Assembly: GCA_035294785.1 (NCBI GenBank)
Contig: DATGKF010000116.1
Coordinates: 1 to 64,000 of the forward strand
Source: Poindextera sp035294785
Lineage (GTDB): Bacteria > Pseudomonadota > Alphaproteobacteria > Caulobacterales > Caulobacteraceae
DNA: 64,000 nt
Direction of reading: 5' to 3'
Shown: in pieces, positions 32,591 to 41,741 of the stretch
How positions within the stretch are numbered: position 1 is the first letter of the stretch
Layout: every line of letters starts with the position of its first letter
Made by a program: the position numbers and the translations under genes
The notes under the pieces: generated by a model
Told to the model about the DNA's origin: nothing
What the model saw: only the letters and a program-made list of their open reading frames with translations
The model's database searches: none

Positions 32591-34045
32591 ATGGCGCTGG
32601 CGCTGGAGATTGAAGCATCCGCCGAGGCACACGCGCTCCCGCTGTGCGTGGATCTCGACGGCACGCTGATCCGGTCCGACCTGTTGGTTGAAGGCATGAT
32701 CGCCGGGGGCCCCGCGCGGCTCCCGGGCGCGCTGTTCACGTTCATCGCCAAGGGCAAGGCAGCGCTCAAGGCGCATGTCGCCAGCGGCGCCGACCTCGAG
32801 GTCGACCACCTTCCATACGACAAGGCGTTGCTCGCCTACCTTCGCAGCCAAAAGGAAGCGGGCCGCTACCTGGTGTTGGCGACCGCCGCCCACGAACGCG
32901 TCGCCAAGGCGGTCGCACGGCATCTGCGACTGTTCGACGAAGTGATTGCTTCGACCTCGGCGGTGAACCTGAAAGGTCGGGCCAAGGCGGCGGCCCTCTG
33001 CGCGCGGTTCGGCGAAAAGGGCTTCGTCTACGCCGGCGACAGTCGCGCGGATCTGGCTGTCTGGCGTCGCGCGGCTGCGGCGGTGGTCGTGGACCGCACT
33101 GGCGGCCTCACCCGCCGCGCGGCGAGCGTCGCACCTATCGAGACATCATTCTCGACACGTCAGACCGCCTGGCCGGCCCTTATTCGCGCCCTTCGGCCGC
33201 ATCAGTGGCTGAAGAACCTCCTGGTCTTCGTCCCCATCTTCACCGCGCATGCGCTCGGCGAAGGCAAGTCATGGCTCATGGCGGCGCTTACGTTCGTCGC
33301 GTTCTGCGCCACCGCCTCGGCCATCTACCTCGTCAACGACGCTGTCGACGTCCAGGCCGACCGCCGCCATCCGCGCAAGAGCCGACGCCCGTTCGCCAGC
33401 GGTGACCTGCCCTTCGGCGTGGGGCTCGGCGCTTCGGCCCTGCTGCTCGGTTTGGGGCTGGGCGTTGGCGCCGCAGCCGGTGTCGCGCTGGTCGTGGCCG
33501 CCTATGCGGCCATGTCTCTCGCCTACTCGGCCAAGCTGAAGGAGATGCCGCTCGCCGACGTCTTCATGCTGGCCGCGCTCTATACCATCCGGCTTTTCGG
33601 CGGCGGCGTCGCGACGGGGCACGAGCTGTCGTTGTGGCTGCTGGCCTATTCGGGTTTCCTGTTCCTCGGCCTTGCCATGCTCAAGCGCGTGACCGAGCTG
33701 CGGGCGGAAGGCGCCAACGACAGCGGCGCGAGCGGACGGCGAGGCTACACGCCGGCCGACGCGCAAATCCTGCAGATCTTTGGCTGCGCCTCGAGCTTCT
33801 GCTCGAGTCTGGTGCTCGCGCTCTTCGTGCAGCGCGAGGCGACGGCCGCCCAATACGCCTCTCCGATTCTCCTGTGGGCGACGGTTCCGCTCATGCTGTT
33901 CTGGCAATGCCGACTGTGGCTCTCGACCGCCCGCGGATACATGCACGACGATCCCATCGTCTATGCAGCGCGCGACTGGGTTTCCTGGACCGTCGGCGCG
34001 ACGGTCCTGGCGCTGCTCTTCCTCGCTCACTCGGTCGCGATCTAG
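32591..34045 (+). CDS. HAD phosphatase-UbiA prenyltransferase fusion (decaprenyl-phosphate phosphoribosyltransferase-like)
   Basis: 484 residues. An N-terminal HAD domain (about 15-185) has DLDGTL, TAAH and GDSRADL. A C-terminal UbiA domain (about 200-480; roughly eight helices) follows, with NDAVDVQADRRHPRKSRRP (NDxxDxxxD) and YSAKLKEMPLADV. This UbiA branch includes decaprenyl-phosphate 5-phosphoribosyltransferase, which transfers ribose-5-P to polyprenyl phosphate; the fused phosphatase would then remove the 5-phosphate. It starts an operon with a flippase-like protein and an aminotransferase. Confidence 0.85.
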   Translation: MALALEIEASAEAHALPLCVDLDGTLIRSDLLVEGMIAGGPARLPGALFTFIAKGKAALKAHVASGADLEVDHLPYDKALLAYLRSQKEAGRYLVLATAAHERVAKAVARHLRLFDEVIASTSAVNLKGRAKAAALCARFGEKGFVYAGDSRADLAVWRRAAAAVVVDRTGGLTRRAASVAPIETSFSTRQTAWPALIRALRPHQWLKNLLVFVPIFTAHALGEGKSWLMAALTFVAFCATASAIYLVNDAVDVQADRRHPRKSRRPFASGDLPFGVGLGASALLLGLGLGVGAAAGVALVVAAYAAMSLAYSAKLKEMPLADVFMLAALYTIRLFGGGVATGHELSLWLLAYSGFLFLGLAMLKRVTELRAEGANDSGASGRRGYTPADAQILQIFGCASSFCSSLVLALFVQREATAAQYASPILLWATVPLMLFWQCRLWLSTARGYMHDDPIVYAARDWVSWTVGATVLALLFLAHSVAI

Positions 34046-34055
34046 GCGCCCGGCT

Positions 34056-34430
34056 GTGACATTGCGCACGCTCCTCATGATCCTGTTCAGCGTCTCCCTC
34101 TCCGGGCTGGCGCAGGTCGCCTTCAAGGCTGGGGTCTCAGCGCCCGGCGCGCGGGCCGCTTTCGCGTCGCAGTCGCCGGTCGCGATGCTGCTCGCCATGA
34201 GCCTGAGCCCGGCGATCGTGGGCGGCCTGGCGCTCTATGGGGTCGGTACGGCCGTTTGGCTCGCGGTGCTCTCGCGCGCCCCGCTTTCGACGGCGTATCC
34301 GTTCGTCGGCCTGAGCTTCGTCATCACGGCCGGGCTCGGCTGGTGGCTGTTTCACGAACCGATCGGTCCCGCTCGGCTGGCCGGCACGGCGCTGGTTGTC
34401 GCCGGCATCGTTCTTGTGGCGAGGGGGTGA
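34056..34430 (+). CDS. Small EamA/SMR-like membrane protein, possible lipid-sugar flippase subunit
   Basis: 124 residues from GTG 34056, 10 bp after the UbiA fusion. Four membrane helices and the conserved helix-3/4 region (APLSTAYPFVGLSFVITAGL, EPIGPARLAGTALVVAGI) place it in the EamA/DMT group with ArnE/ArnF-type half-flippases. Given the upstream polyprenyl-phosphoribose synthase, flipping of the polyprenyl-linked pentose is a reasonable inference. Confidence 0.8.
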   Translation: MTLRTLLMILFSVSLSGLAQVAFKAGVSAPGARAAFASQSPVAMLLAMSLSPAIVGGLALYGVGTAVWLAVLSRAPLSTAYPFVGLSFVITAGLGWWLFHEPIGPARLAGTALVVAGIVLVARG

Positions 34431-34432
34431 TC

Positions 34433-35314
34433 ATGAGTGGCGCTGTCGTTCCGACGCTCGGCCAGGTGTCGGCCACCTGGACCTTCTTCGAAGGCGAATG
34501 GCACGAGGGCAATGTCGGCATCATGGGGCCGCGCACGCATGGCGCGTGGCTCGGATCGACAGTGTTCGACGGTGCGCGCGCTTTCGAAGGGGTCGTTCCG
34601 GACCTCGAGGCCCATTGCGCACGCATCAACGTTTCGGCCGCCAACTTCCTGCTGAAGCCGATCGTGCCGGTCGACCAGTGGATCGGCCTGGTTCAGGAGG
34701 GGCTGAAGAAGTTCCCGGCGGACGCCGCGCTCTACATCCGGCCGATGTACTGGGCCGACCAGGGCTTTGGCGGCGGCGTGCGCTTCGACCCGGAGACGAC
34801 CCGCTGGTGCCTGACGATGTACGAGGCGCCGATGCCGGAGCCGAAGGGCAGCGCCATCACCCTTTCGCCGTTCCGCCGCCCGACGAATGAGACCGCGCCC
34901 GTCGATGCGAAGGCGAGCTGCCTCTATCCCAACAACACGCGCGGGCTCATCGAGGCGTACGCGCGCGGGTTCGACAACTGCATCATCCGCGACATGCTGG
35001 GCGCCGTCGCCGAGCTTGGGAACTCCAACATCTTCATGGTGAAGGACGGCGTCGTTTTCACGCCGGCGCCCAATGGCGTCTTCCTGAACGGGATCACCCG
35101 CCGGCGGGTGATCGGCCTGCTGCGCGACGACGGCGTCGAGGTGCGCGAGGAGACGCTGTTCTACGAGGACTTCCTCGCGGCCGACGAGATCTTCTCGAGC
35201 GGCAACTACGCCAAGGTCTCGGCGATGATCCGCATCGAGGACCGCGAGCTGGGCGCCGGCCCCGTCTACCAGCGCGCGCGCGAGCTCTACTGGGCGTTCG
35301 CCCACGGCGGCTAG
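34433..35314 (+). CDS. Branched-chain aminotransferase-like class IV PLP enzyme
   Basis: 293 residues from ATG 34433, 2 nt after the previous stop. Fold-type IV: FDGARAFEG, YIRPMYW, PLP-Lys in DAKASCLYPNN, GNSNIFMVKDG and GITRRRVIGLL. It makes or uses branched-chain or D-amino/amino acids by transamination. It lies convergent to a ThDP enzyme of the acetolactate synthase type, which hints at a dedicated keto-acid/amino-acid route. Confidence 0.88.
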   Translation: MSGAVVPTLGQVSATWTFFEGEWHEGNVGIMGPRTHGAWLGSTVFDGARAFEGVVPDLEAHCARINVSAANFLLKPIVPVDQWIGLVQEGLKKFPADAALYIRPMYWADQGFGGGVRFDPETTRWCLTMYEAPMPEPKGSAITLSPFRRPTNETAPVDAKASCLYPNNTRGLIEAYARGFDNCIIRDMLGAVAELGNSNIFMVKDGVVFTPAPNGVFLNGITRRRVIGLLRDDGVEVREETLFYEDFLAADEIFSSGNYAKVSAMIRIEDRELGAGPVYQRARELYWAFAHGG

Positions 35315-35320
35315 CGCCGC

Positions 35321-37015
35321 CTAGCCAGCCTTCGCCAGCGCCGCCGCGCGGATCTGGCCGAGCGTGGTCGAGGTGCTGATCGCGTCGACGTCGATCTTCA
35401 GGTGCAGGATGGACGGCAGGCCCGACGCGCGCGCCGCCTCGAAGGCGGCCGGAAACTGGTCCGTCGTCTCGACATTCGACCCGAACCCGCCGAACGCGCG
35501 GGCGTAGGCGGCGAAGTCCGGGTTCTTAAGGTCGGTCGCGGAAACGCGGCCGGGAAACTCGCGCTCCTGGTGCATGCGAATGGTGCCGTACGAGCCGTTG
35601 TCCGCGACGATGGTGATGATCGGAAGGTCGTACTGGACGGCGGTCGCGAACTCCTGGCCGTTCATCAGGAAGTCGCCGTCGCCGTTGATCGAGACGATCG
35701 CCCGGTCCGGATAGAGCCGCTGCATCGCGACGGCCGACGGCACGCCGTAGCCCATCGAGGCCGAGGTCGGTGCGATGTGCCCGCCCAGCCTGCGAAACCG
35801 CATGAACCGGTGGATCCAGCCGGCATAGTTGCCGGCGCCGTTGCAGATGATCGCGTCCTCAGGGAGATGCTCGCGCAGCCAGACGATCACCTCGCCCAGG
35901 TTGACCGCGCCGGGCTGCGGCGTCGCCGTCTCCGACCAGGCCATGTATTCGGCGTGCGCGGCGCGGGTCTCGGCCGCCCAGGGAATCGCCTTCGGCGGCT
36001 TGAGCGCGGCCACGGCCGGCGCGAACCGCCGCGGCGAGGCGTGGATGGCGAGCGCCGGCGCGAAGACCCGCGCAAGCTCCTCAGCCCCCGGATGCACGTG
36101 CACGAGCCGCACGCCCGGATTCGGGGCGCCGAACAGTTGGTAGCCCTGGCTGGCGATCTCGCTGATGCGCCCCCCGATCCACACGATGAGGTCGGACGCC
36201 TTCACCCGGGCGATCAGCTTCGGGTTGGGGGCGAGGCCGAGGTCGCCGGCGTAGTTCGGGTGCAACGCGTCGAACAGCGGCGCGCGGCGATAACTTGTCA
36301 TCACAGGGAGGTCGAAACGCTCTGCAAAGGCCTGGATCTCGGCGCGCGAGACCTCGTCCCAGCGTGCGCCGCCCAGCACGATCAGCGGGCGGCTGGCGCT
36401 TTCCAGCATGCCGGCGAGCGCCGCGACGTCGTCGGCGGCCGGCGCCGTCTCGGTCGGTCGGAACGCGGGCGCATCCGCCGCGATGATGGTCTCGCTCAGC
36501 ATGTCCTTCGGCAAAGCGACCACGACTGGACCGGGCCGCCCCGATGTCGCCGTGTGGAAGGCGCGCGAAACCATTTCCGGCGCCCGCTCGGCCACGTCGA
36601 TCTCGGTGGTCCACTTGGTCATCGAGCCGAAGACGGCGCGATAGTCCATTTCCTGAAAGGCTTCGCGCTCGCGCAGCGCGCGTTCGATCTGGCCGACGAA
36701 CATGATCACCGGCGTCGAGTCCTGCTGGGCGATGTGAATGCCCGCCGAAGCGTTGGTCGCGCCCGGCGCGCGGGTGACGAAGCACACCCCTGGGCGCCCG
36801 GTCGCCTTGCCGACCGCGTCGGCCATCATGGCGCAGCCGCCTTCCTGGCGGCAGACGGTGACCGTGATCGGGGAGTCGCGCAGCGCGTCGAGGACCGCGA
36901 GGAAGCTCTCCCCTGGCACGCAGAACACGTGCTCGACGCCGTGGATGACCAGCTGGTCGACCAGCGCCTGCGCGGCGGTGCGAGCCTTGGGGTTGGGTTG
37001 CATCGGGGCGTTCAT
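35321..37015 (-). CDS. Thiamine-diphosphate enzyme, acetolactate synthase-like
   Basis: 564 residues. Three ThDP-enzyme domains: N-terminal Pyr domain (activating Glu in CRQEGGCAMMADA), central domain, and PP domain with the ThDP motif GDGDFLMNGQEFATA and the later NGSYGT. It aligns with acetolactate synthase large-subunit-like proteins (IlvB/benzaldehyde lyase group). No small regulatory subunit is adjacent, so a specialised carboligase or decarboxylase role is as likely as valine synthesis. Confidence 0.88.
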   Translation of the reverse strand: MNAPMQPNPKARTAAQALVDQLVIHGVEHVFCVPGESFLAVLDALRDSPITVTVCRQEGGCAMMADAVGKATGRPGVCFVTRAPGATNASAGIHIAQQDSTPVIMFVGQIERALREREAFQEMDYRAVFGSMTKWTTEIDVAERAPEMVSRAFHTATSGRPGPVVVALPKDMLSETIIAADAPAFRPTETAPAADDVAALAGMLESASRPLIVLGGARWDEVSRAEIQAFAERFDLPVMTSYRRAPLFDALHPNYAGDLGLAPNPKLIARVKASDLIVWIGGRISEIASQGYQLFGAPNPGVRLVHVHPGAEELARVFAPALAIHASPRRFAPAVAALKPPKAIPWAAETRAAHAEYMAWSETATPQPGAVNLGEVIVWLREHLPEDAIICNGAGNYAGWIHRFMRFRRLGGHIAPTSASMGYGVPSAVAMQRLYPDRAIVSINGDGDFLMNGQEFATAVQYDLPIITIVADNGSYGTIRMHQEREFPGRVSATDLKNPDFAAYARAFGGFGSNVETTDQFPAAFEAARASGLPSILHLKIDVDAISTSTTLGQIRAAALAKAG

Positions 37016-37154
37016 CGAACCACCCGCGGCGTGCGGCGGCTGGTCCGGAACTTGCGAGCACCGCGTTGAGCGGTGGGGTTCAGCGGCATTGTCGAATGGC
37101 CCCGGCGAATTGGCGTCGCAAACGCGACGATCGACCCGACAAGGAGCAAGACTC

Positions 37155-37430
37155 GTGCAAAGCGTGGTTCAAGGTTCGGTCCGAGAGTTGGTCGCGGAGC
37201 AGTTCCGCAGCACGGCGTTCGATCAGGAACGCGAGATGCAGCCGCTGACCGACAATCTGGTGCTGCTCGACAGCGGCCTGGATTCTCTCTGCTTCGCCAT
37301 CATCGTGGCGCAGCTGGAGGACGATCTCGGCGTCGATCCCTTCTCGGACCTCGACGACGGCTTCTTCCCCGTCACGTTCGCGGACTTCGTAAAGCTGTAC
37401 GAGGCGGCCGTGGAAAAGGCGGCGGCCTGA
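37155..37430 (+). CDS. Acyl carrier protein 1
   Basis: 91 residues from GTG 37155 with AAGGAG upstream. Four-helix ACP with the phosphopantetheine Ser44 in LDSGLDSLCFAIIVAQLEDD. It lies 1 nt before the ANL ligase gene and 1.7 kb from the aa:CP ligase. A palindrome CGTCGC-AAAC-GCGACG (37114-37129) precedes it. It should be loaded with an acyl or aminoacyl group by the adjacent ligase. Confidence 0.88.
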   Translation: MQSVVQGSVRELVAEQFRSTAFDQEREMQPLTDNLVLLDSGLDSLCFAIIVAQLEDDLGVDPFSDLDDGFFPVTFADFVKLYEAAVEKAAA

Positions 37431-37431
37431 C

Positions 37432-38805
37432 ATGACCTCGCTGCGCCGCCGCGTGGCCCAGGCCTCGCCGGCCACCGCACGTCTCCACAGCCCGGCGGCC
37501 AGCGTGGGCCTGGCCGACCTCGCGGCGCACACCGGGCTCGGCGCGGCGCGAGGGCAACTCGCCGGCGCCGCGGTTCTGTTGCGGACCGCCGAGCAACTTG
37601 GCGCCGCGCAGGCGCTGGTCGAACTCGACGGCTTGGCCCGCCGGCTGGTGCTCTGCCCGCCCGATCTGGCCGACGAACACCTCGCCCTCGTGGTCGAGAC
37701 CGCGGGTCTGGACGCCGTCGTCACCGACGCGCCGGACGAAGCGCTGGCCCCCCTCGGCTTGCCGGTCCACGTGCTGAGCGAGCCGACCGAGGCTGTGCCG
37801 GAACGGGACGCCGAGCGGGCGACGGAATGGCTGCTGTTCACCTCCGGCACGACCGGCGCGCCGAAGATGGTGATTCACTCGCTGGCGGGCCTGACCGGCG
37901 CGATCCGCCCGGCGACGACCGCCGCCAATCGCGTTGTCTGGGGCACCTTCTATGACATCCGCCGCTATGGCGGCCTGCAGATCCTGCTGCGCGCGCTCAC
38001 CGGCGGCGTGAGCCTTATCCTGTCCGACACCCACGAGCGGCCGGCCGACCATCTGGTGCGGCTCGGTGCGCTGAACGTAACCCACCTCTCCGGGACGCCG
38101 TCGCACTGGCGGCGGGCGCTGATGACGCCGCAGATGGCGGCGATCGCGCCCGGCTATGTGCGCCTCTCCGGCGAGATCGCCGACCAGGCCGTCCTTGACA
38201 ACCTGCGCCGAGCCTTCCCGAGCGCGGCCATCGGCCACGCTTACGCCTCCACCGAGGCCGGGGTCGGCTTCGAGGTGAACGACGGCTTCGAGGGCTTCCC
38301 GGCGTCGATCGTCGACGCGCCAGGCCCGGTCGAGATGAAAGTCGAGGACGGCTCGCTGCGCATCCGGTCCACGCGGACCGCCAGCGCCTACGCCGGCGAC
38401 GAGCCAGCACTCGCCGACGCCGAGGGCTTCGTCGACACCGGCGACATGGTCGAGCTCAGGGGCGATCGCTTCCACTTCGCCGGGCGGCGGAACGGCGTCA
38501 TCAACGTCGGCGGCCTGAAGGTTCACCCGGAAGAGATCGAGGCGGTCCTCAACCGCCACCCCGCGGTCGCCGCCTCGCTGGTGCGCGGCCGCAAGAACCC
38601 GATCACCGGCGCCGTCGTGACGGCCGCGGTGACGCTGGTCGACCCCGCCGCCGCCGAGACGCCGGAAGCCCAGCGCGAGCTGCGCGCCAGCATCCTGGAC
38701 TCCTGCCGCGCCGCGCTGCCCCCGCACAAGGCGCCGGCTTCGGTGCAGTTCGTGCCGTCGCTGGCGGTCACGCCCGGCGGCAAGATCGACCGCGCCCATG
38801 CCTGA
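37432..38805 (+). CDS. AMP-dependent acyl-activating (ANL) ligase
   Basis: 457 residues. ANL superfamily motifs: LLFTSGTTGAPKMVIHS (P-loop), YASTEAGVGFEV (motif with Glu), DTGDMVELRGDRFHFAGRRN, NVGGLKVHPEEIE, and the catalytic Lys in TPGGKIDRAHA. It is shorter than typical acyl-CoA ligases because the N-terminal part is compact. It probably adenylates a carboxylic acid and loads the adjacent ACP. The 3' end overlaps the SDR gene by 8 nt. Confidence 0.88.
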   Translation: MTSLRRRVAQASPATARLHSPAASVGLADLAAHTGLGAARGQLAGAAVLLRTAEQLGAAQALVELDGLARRLVLCPPDLADEHLALVVETAGLDAVVTDAPDEALAPLGLPVHVLSEPTEAVPERDAERATEWLLFTSGTTGAPKMVIHSLAGLTGAIRPATTAANRVVWGTFYDIRRYGGLQILLRALTGGVSLILSDTHERPADHLVRLGALNVTHLSGTPSHWRRALMTPQMAAIAPGYVRLSGEIADQAVLDNLRRAFPSAAIGHAYASTEAGVGFEVNDGFEGFPASIVDAPGPVEMKVEDGSLRIRSTRTASAYAGDEPALADAEGFVDTGDMVELRGDRFHFAGRRNGVINVGGLKVHPEEIEAVLNRHPAVAASLVRGRKNPITGAVVTAAVTLVDPAAAETPEAQRELRASILDSCRAALPPHKAPASVQFVPSLAVTPGGKIDRAHA

Positions 38806-39523
38806 CAACACCAAGACGGTCATCGTGACCGGCGCCAGCCGCGGCCTTGGCCTGGCGATCACGCGCCGCCTCGCCGCCGACGGCTACCGCGTTGTGGCCG
38901 TGGCGCGCGGCAAGGGCGAACTTTCGGGCGCCGGCGACGGAGGCGAAATCGTCTTTCGCGCCTACGATCTGTCGGACGTCGAGGGCATCGGCGTTTTCGT
39001 GCGCGATCTTCGCGCCGAGTTTGGCGCCCCCTACGGCCTCGTGAACAACGCGGCGCTGGGGACCGACGGCCTGCTCGCCAACATGCATCTGCGCCAGATC
39101 GAGGCGCTCGTACGCCTCAACACGCTCTCCCCGATCGTGCTCACGAAGTACGTGGCGCGGGCCATGATGGCCGCCGGCGAAGGCCGCATCGTCAATATCA
39201 GCTCGATCATCGCCTCGACCGGTTACAGCGGTCTGGCCGCCTACGGCGCAACCAAGGCGTCGCTGCTTGGGCTGACGCGCTCGCTGGCGCGGGAGCTTGG
39301 ACGGCTCAACATCACCGTCAACGCGGTCGCTCCGGGCTTCATGGAAACCGAGATGACCAGCGGCATGGGCGAGGAGCAGCGCGATCAGGTCGCGCGCCGA
39401 AGCGCGCTTCGGCGCATGCCGCAGCCGGACGATGTCGCGGGAAGCGTCGCCTATCTGATGGGCGAGGGCGGGCGCAACGTCACCGGGACCGTCCTTACGG
39501 TCGACGCCGGCAACACCGCCTAG
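38798..39523 (+). CDS. FabG-like SDR ketoreductase
   Basis: 241 residues. TGASRGLG cofactor motif, NNAA, catalytic Ser in NISSIIAS and YGATK (YxxxK), and C-terminal TVLTVDAGN. It should reduce 3-ketoacyl-ACP/CoA or a related carbonyl. It overlaps the ligase gene, so ACP, ligase and reductase form a three-gene operon. The stop shares CTAG with the convergent ligase gene. Confidence 0.9.
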   Translation: MPDNTKTVIVTGASRGLGLAITRRLAADGYRVVAVARGKGELSGAGDGGEIVFRAYDLSDVEGIGVFVRDLRAEFGAPYGLVNNAALGTDGLLANMHLRQIEALVRLNTLSPIVLTKYVARAMMAAGEGRIVNISSIIASTGYSGLAAYGATKASLLGLTRSLARELGRLNITVNAVAPGFMETEMTSGMGEEQRDQVARRSALRRMPQPDDVAGSVAYLMGEGGRNVTGTVLTVDAGNTA

Positions 39524-40446
39524 AGCTTGAGGGTCTCGCGAACGCTCGCCGGCCAATCGGCGATCGTCGCGCCGTGCGTGGCGAACAGCGCCACCGCCAG
39601 CCGGTCCATCCCGAACGCCACACAGCCCGAGTGGGCCATCGCGCCGTCGCTGGTGACGAGGTCCCAGGCGTGGCCGAAGTGCTCGCGGTGATAGTTGAAG
39701 CTCATGCAGGCCGTCGGCGCCTCTTCCGAGCGGATCGGGATCAGGAGTTCGAACTTGAGCTGTTGCGAAAGCTGGCTGATCGCCACGATCTGGCCGCCGC
39801 GACCGAAAAAGGGGTCGCTGGCCACGTCGACCTTGTAGGTGAGGCCGAGCGCGTCGGCGATCCCGCTGGCCCGCTCGATCCACTGGCCGCGGAAGGCCTG
39901 GATCTCGTCCGGCGTGCCGATGCAGAGGTATTCGCGCATGCGGAAGGACTGGAACCGGTCGATGTCGCGCGAAGGCTCGCGGCGAAAACAGTCGCTGGCG
40001 ACGTCGAAGATCAGGCCGCCCGCCGGCACCGGTCCGCGCTCGGCGGCGATCGGATAGGCCGGGTAGCAGGCGGCCGGGCTGAGCACGAGGTCGGCCGCGC
40101 CGAGGGCGTCGGTCCAAGGTTCGCCCTGGTCGAAGCGGTCGACGACGCCGCGGATCTCCGGTTCGGTGCCCGAAAGGCAGCTGACGCAGCCGAGCAGGTT
40201 GGGGAAGCTCTTCAGGTATCCGTGACGTTCGAGCTGCGCGCGGCTCATCACCGGCGGGAAGCGCAATACCTCGGCGCCGGCCGGGCGATGACTCGAGATA
40301 AGCGCCGCCAGCGCCTCGACGACGCTCTCGTAGACGCCGGTGCGGGCATAGACGCCATCGACGCCGCTCGGATGGAACAGCGTTTCCGCGAGCCGCGACA
40401 GGCGGTCGTCGCCGGCGTCTTCAACAAATCGGGATTTGCCCAGCAT
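39520..40446 (-). CDS. Amino acid:[carrier protein] ligase (class II aaRS-like)
   Basis: 308 residues, a seryl-tRNA-synthetase-like catalytic core with no tRNA-binding domain. Motif 2: DCFRREPSRDIDRFQSFRMR; motif 3: GCVAFGMDRLAVALF. Predicted zinc ligands are Cys127 (in PAACYP), Glu172 and Cys275, matching the spacing of those reported for Bradyrhizobium Gly:CP ligase. These enzymes activate Gly or Ala and transfer it to the phosphopantetheine of a small carrier protein. It is followed upstream by an acyl-CoA dehydrogenase gene (7 bp) and faces ACP2. Confidence 0.88.
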   Translation of the reverse strand: MLGKSRFVEDAGDDRLSRLAETLFHPSGVDGVYARTGVYESVVEALAALISSHRPAGAEVLRFPPVMSRAQLERHGYLKSFPNLLGCVSCLSGTEPEIRGVVDRFDQGEPWTDALGAADLVLSPAACYPAYPIAAERGPVPAGGLIFDVASDCFRREPSRDIDRFQSFRMREYLCIGTPDEIQAFRGQWIERASGIADALGLTYKVDVASDPFFGRGGQIVAISQLSQQLKFELLIPIRSEEAPTACMSFNYHREHFGHAWDLVTSDGAMAHSGCVAFGMDRLAVALFATHGATIADWPASVRETLKL

Positions 40447-40453
40447 CGGACCC

Positions 40454-41680
40454 TCAGTTGCGGATGGTTTGCGGAAGTTCGGCGACCAGACTGGTCGCTG
40501 ACAGGTTGGCGAGAATGCGCTCGTTGTTGATCATGATCGGCGCGGAGAGAATGTCGCGCAGATGCCGGCCGAGGCTGGACTCGTTGTCGTTGCGATAGCC
40601 CGAGAGGCCGCAGGCGCGCAGCGCGCTCATGACAGTCTCCACGGCGAGTTCGGAGACGTCGACCTTGAGCAGCGTGATGGCGTTCTGGAACTCGAGCGCC
40701 GCCAGGGCCTCGCGATTGTCCTTCAGGGCGTCGTAGCGCCCGGTCATGGTCGCCAACAGGGCGCGGAGCGCGCGCAGCGACACCATCGCTTTCGAGACAT
40801 ACGCGGCGGCTGGAGGCATTTGCCCGTCGGCGTTGCGAGCGGCCTTGCGCACGAAGCGGCGGGCGCGTTCGACGGCGCCGGCCGCCACGCCGGCCCATGC
40901 GGCCGACCAGAAGAGGTGCGCCGACGGCGTCATCGTCTCAGCGTGGATGCGCGCGTAGGGCTGCGGCAGGATCTGGACCTGGTCGGCGTCGGCCTTGAGC
41001 GCGAAGCCTCGGCTGGCGGTCCCGCGCATGCCGAGCGTTTCCCAGGTCTGGGTCGGCGCGAGCGTGTAGTCCGCCTTCTCGAGCACAAGGAGCACTTGGT
41101 CAGAGGCGGCGGCGTCCGCAGCGCGGCGGGCCGTGGTGACGAGGCCGTCGGCGGACTCGCCGTAGGAGATCACGCTGGCGTCGCGGTTCAGCTGGATGCG
41201 GCCGTCGGCGTAAACCACGGGCGCGGCGCTGGAGCGGACATTGCCGCCGGCTTGGCCCTCCGTGGTCGATGACGCGAGCAGCAGCTGCTGAGCGGTGAGG
41301 CGCCGCACGAAGGCCTCGTGCCAGGCGCTGTCCTGCCGGTGGCGGACGACGCAGGCGACCTTCACGCTGTGCATGGCGTAGATCATCGCGGTCGAGGCGC
41401 AGGCTTGGCCGAGGATGAAGCAGACCTCGACGATGTCGCCGTGGCTGGCGTCGGCGCCGCCCAGCGCGCTCGGCGCGAGCAGACCCATCAACCCCTCTTG
41501 CTTGGCGGCCGCGATCGCCTCGGTCGGGAAGCGTCCCTCGCGGTCGACCTCCTCGGCGTGCTGGGCGGCTATGAAAGCGACTCGGCGCGCGCGCTCAGCA
41601 ATGTCGGCGGCGCCCTCATTCGGCGCCGGTTGCATCGCATCGACGCGATCGGTGACTTCGGTTCCCAGATCATCGGCCAT
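40454..41680 (-). CDS. Acyl-CoA dehydrogenase family flavoprotein
   Basis: 408 residues. N-terminal helical, beta and C-terminal helical domains of ACADs; motifs STTEGQAGGNVRSS (FAD region), TLGMRGTASRGFAL and the final GLSGYRNDNESSLGRHLRDI. In the standard position of the catalytic Glu the protein differs from fatty-acid ACADs, so it may act on an aminoacyl or unusual acyl group on a carrier protein. It is cotranscribed with the amino acid:CP ligase. Confidence 0.85.
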   Translation of the reverse strand: MADDLGTEVTDRVDAMQPAPNEGAADIAERARRVAFIAAQHAEEVDREGRFPTEAIAAAKQEGLMGLLAPSALGGADASHGDIVEVCFILGQACASTAMIYAMHSVKVACVVRHRQDSAWHEAFVRRLTAQQLLLASSTTEGQAGGNVRSSAAPVVYADGRIQLNRDASVISYGESADGLVTTARRAADAAASDQVLLVLEKADYTLAPTQTWETLGMRGTASRGFALKADADQVQILPQPYARIHAETMTPSAHLFWSAAWAGVAAGAVERARRFVRKAARNADGQMPPAAAYVSKAMVSLRALRALLATMTGRYDALKDNREALAALEFQNAITLLKVDVSELAVETVMSALRACGLSGYRNDNESSLGRHLRDILSAPIMINNERILANLSATSLVAELPQTIRN

Positions 41681-41741
41681 GGTTTGGACGCCCCGTCCAG
41701 TCAGTGAATAGGATTCGCCGTCTGCAACGCCACAATTCGGG

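Noticed and set aside
37111..37126. Sigma-54 promoter before ACP1 (TGGCGTCGCAAACGCG)
   Set aside because: GG-N10-GC spacing is right but both blocks match poorly and it overlaps a palindrome; too weak to list as a promoter.
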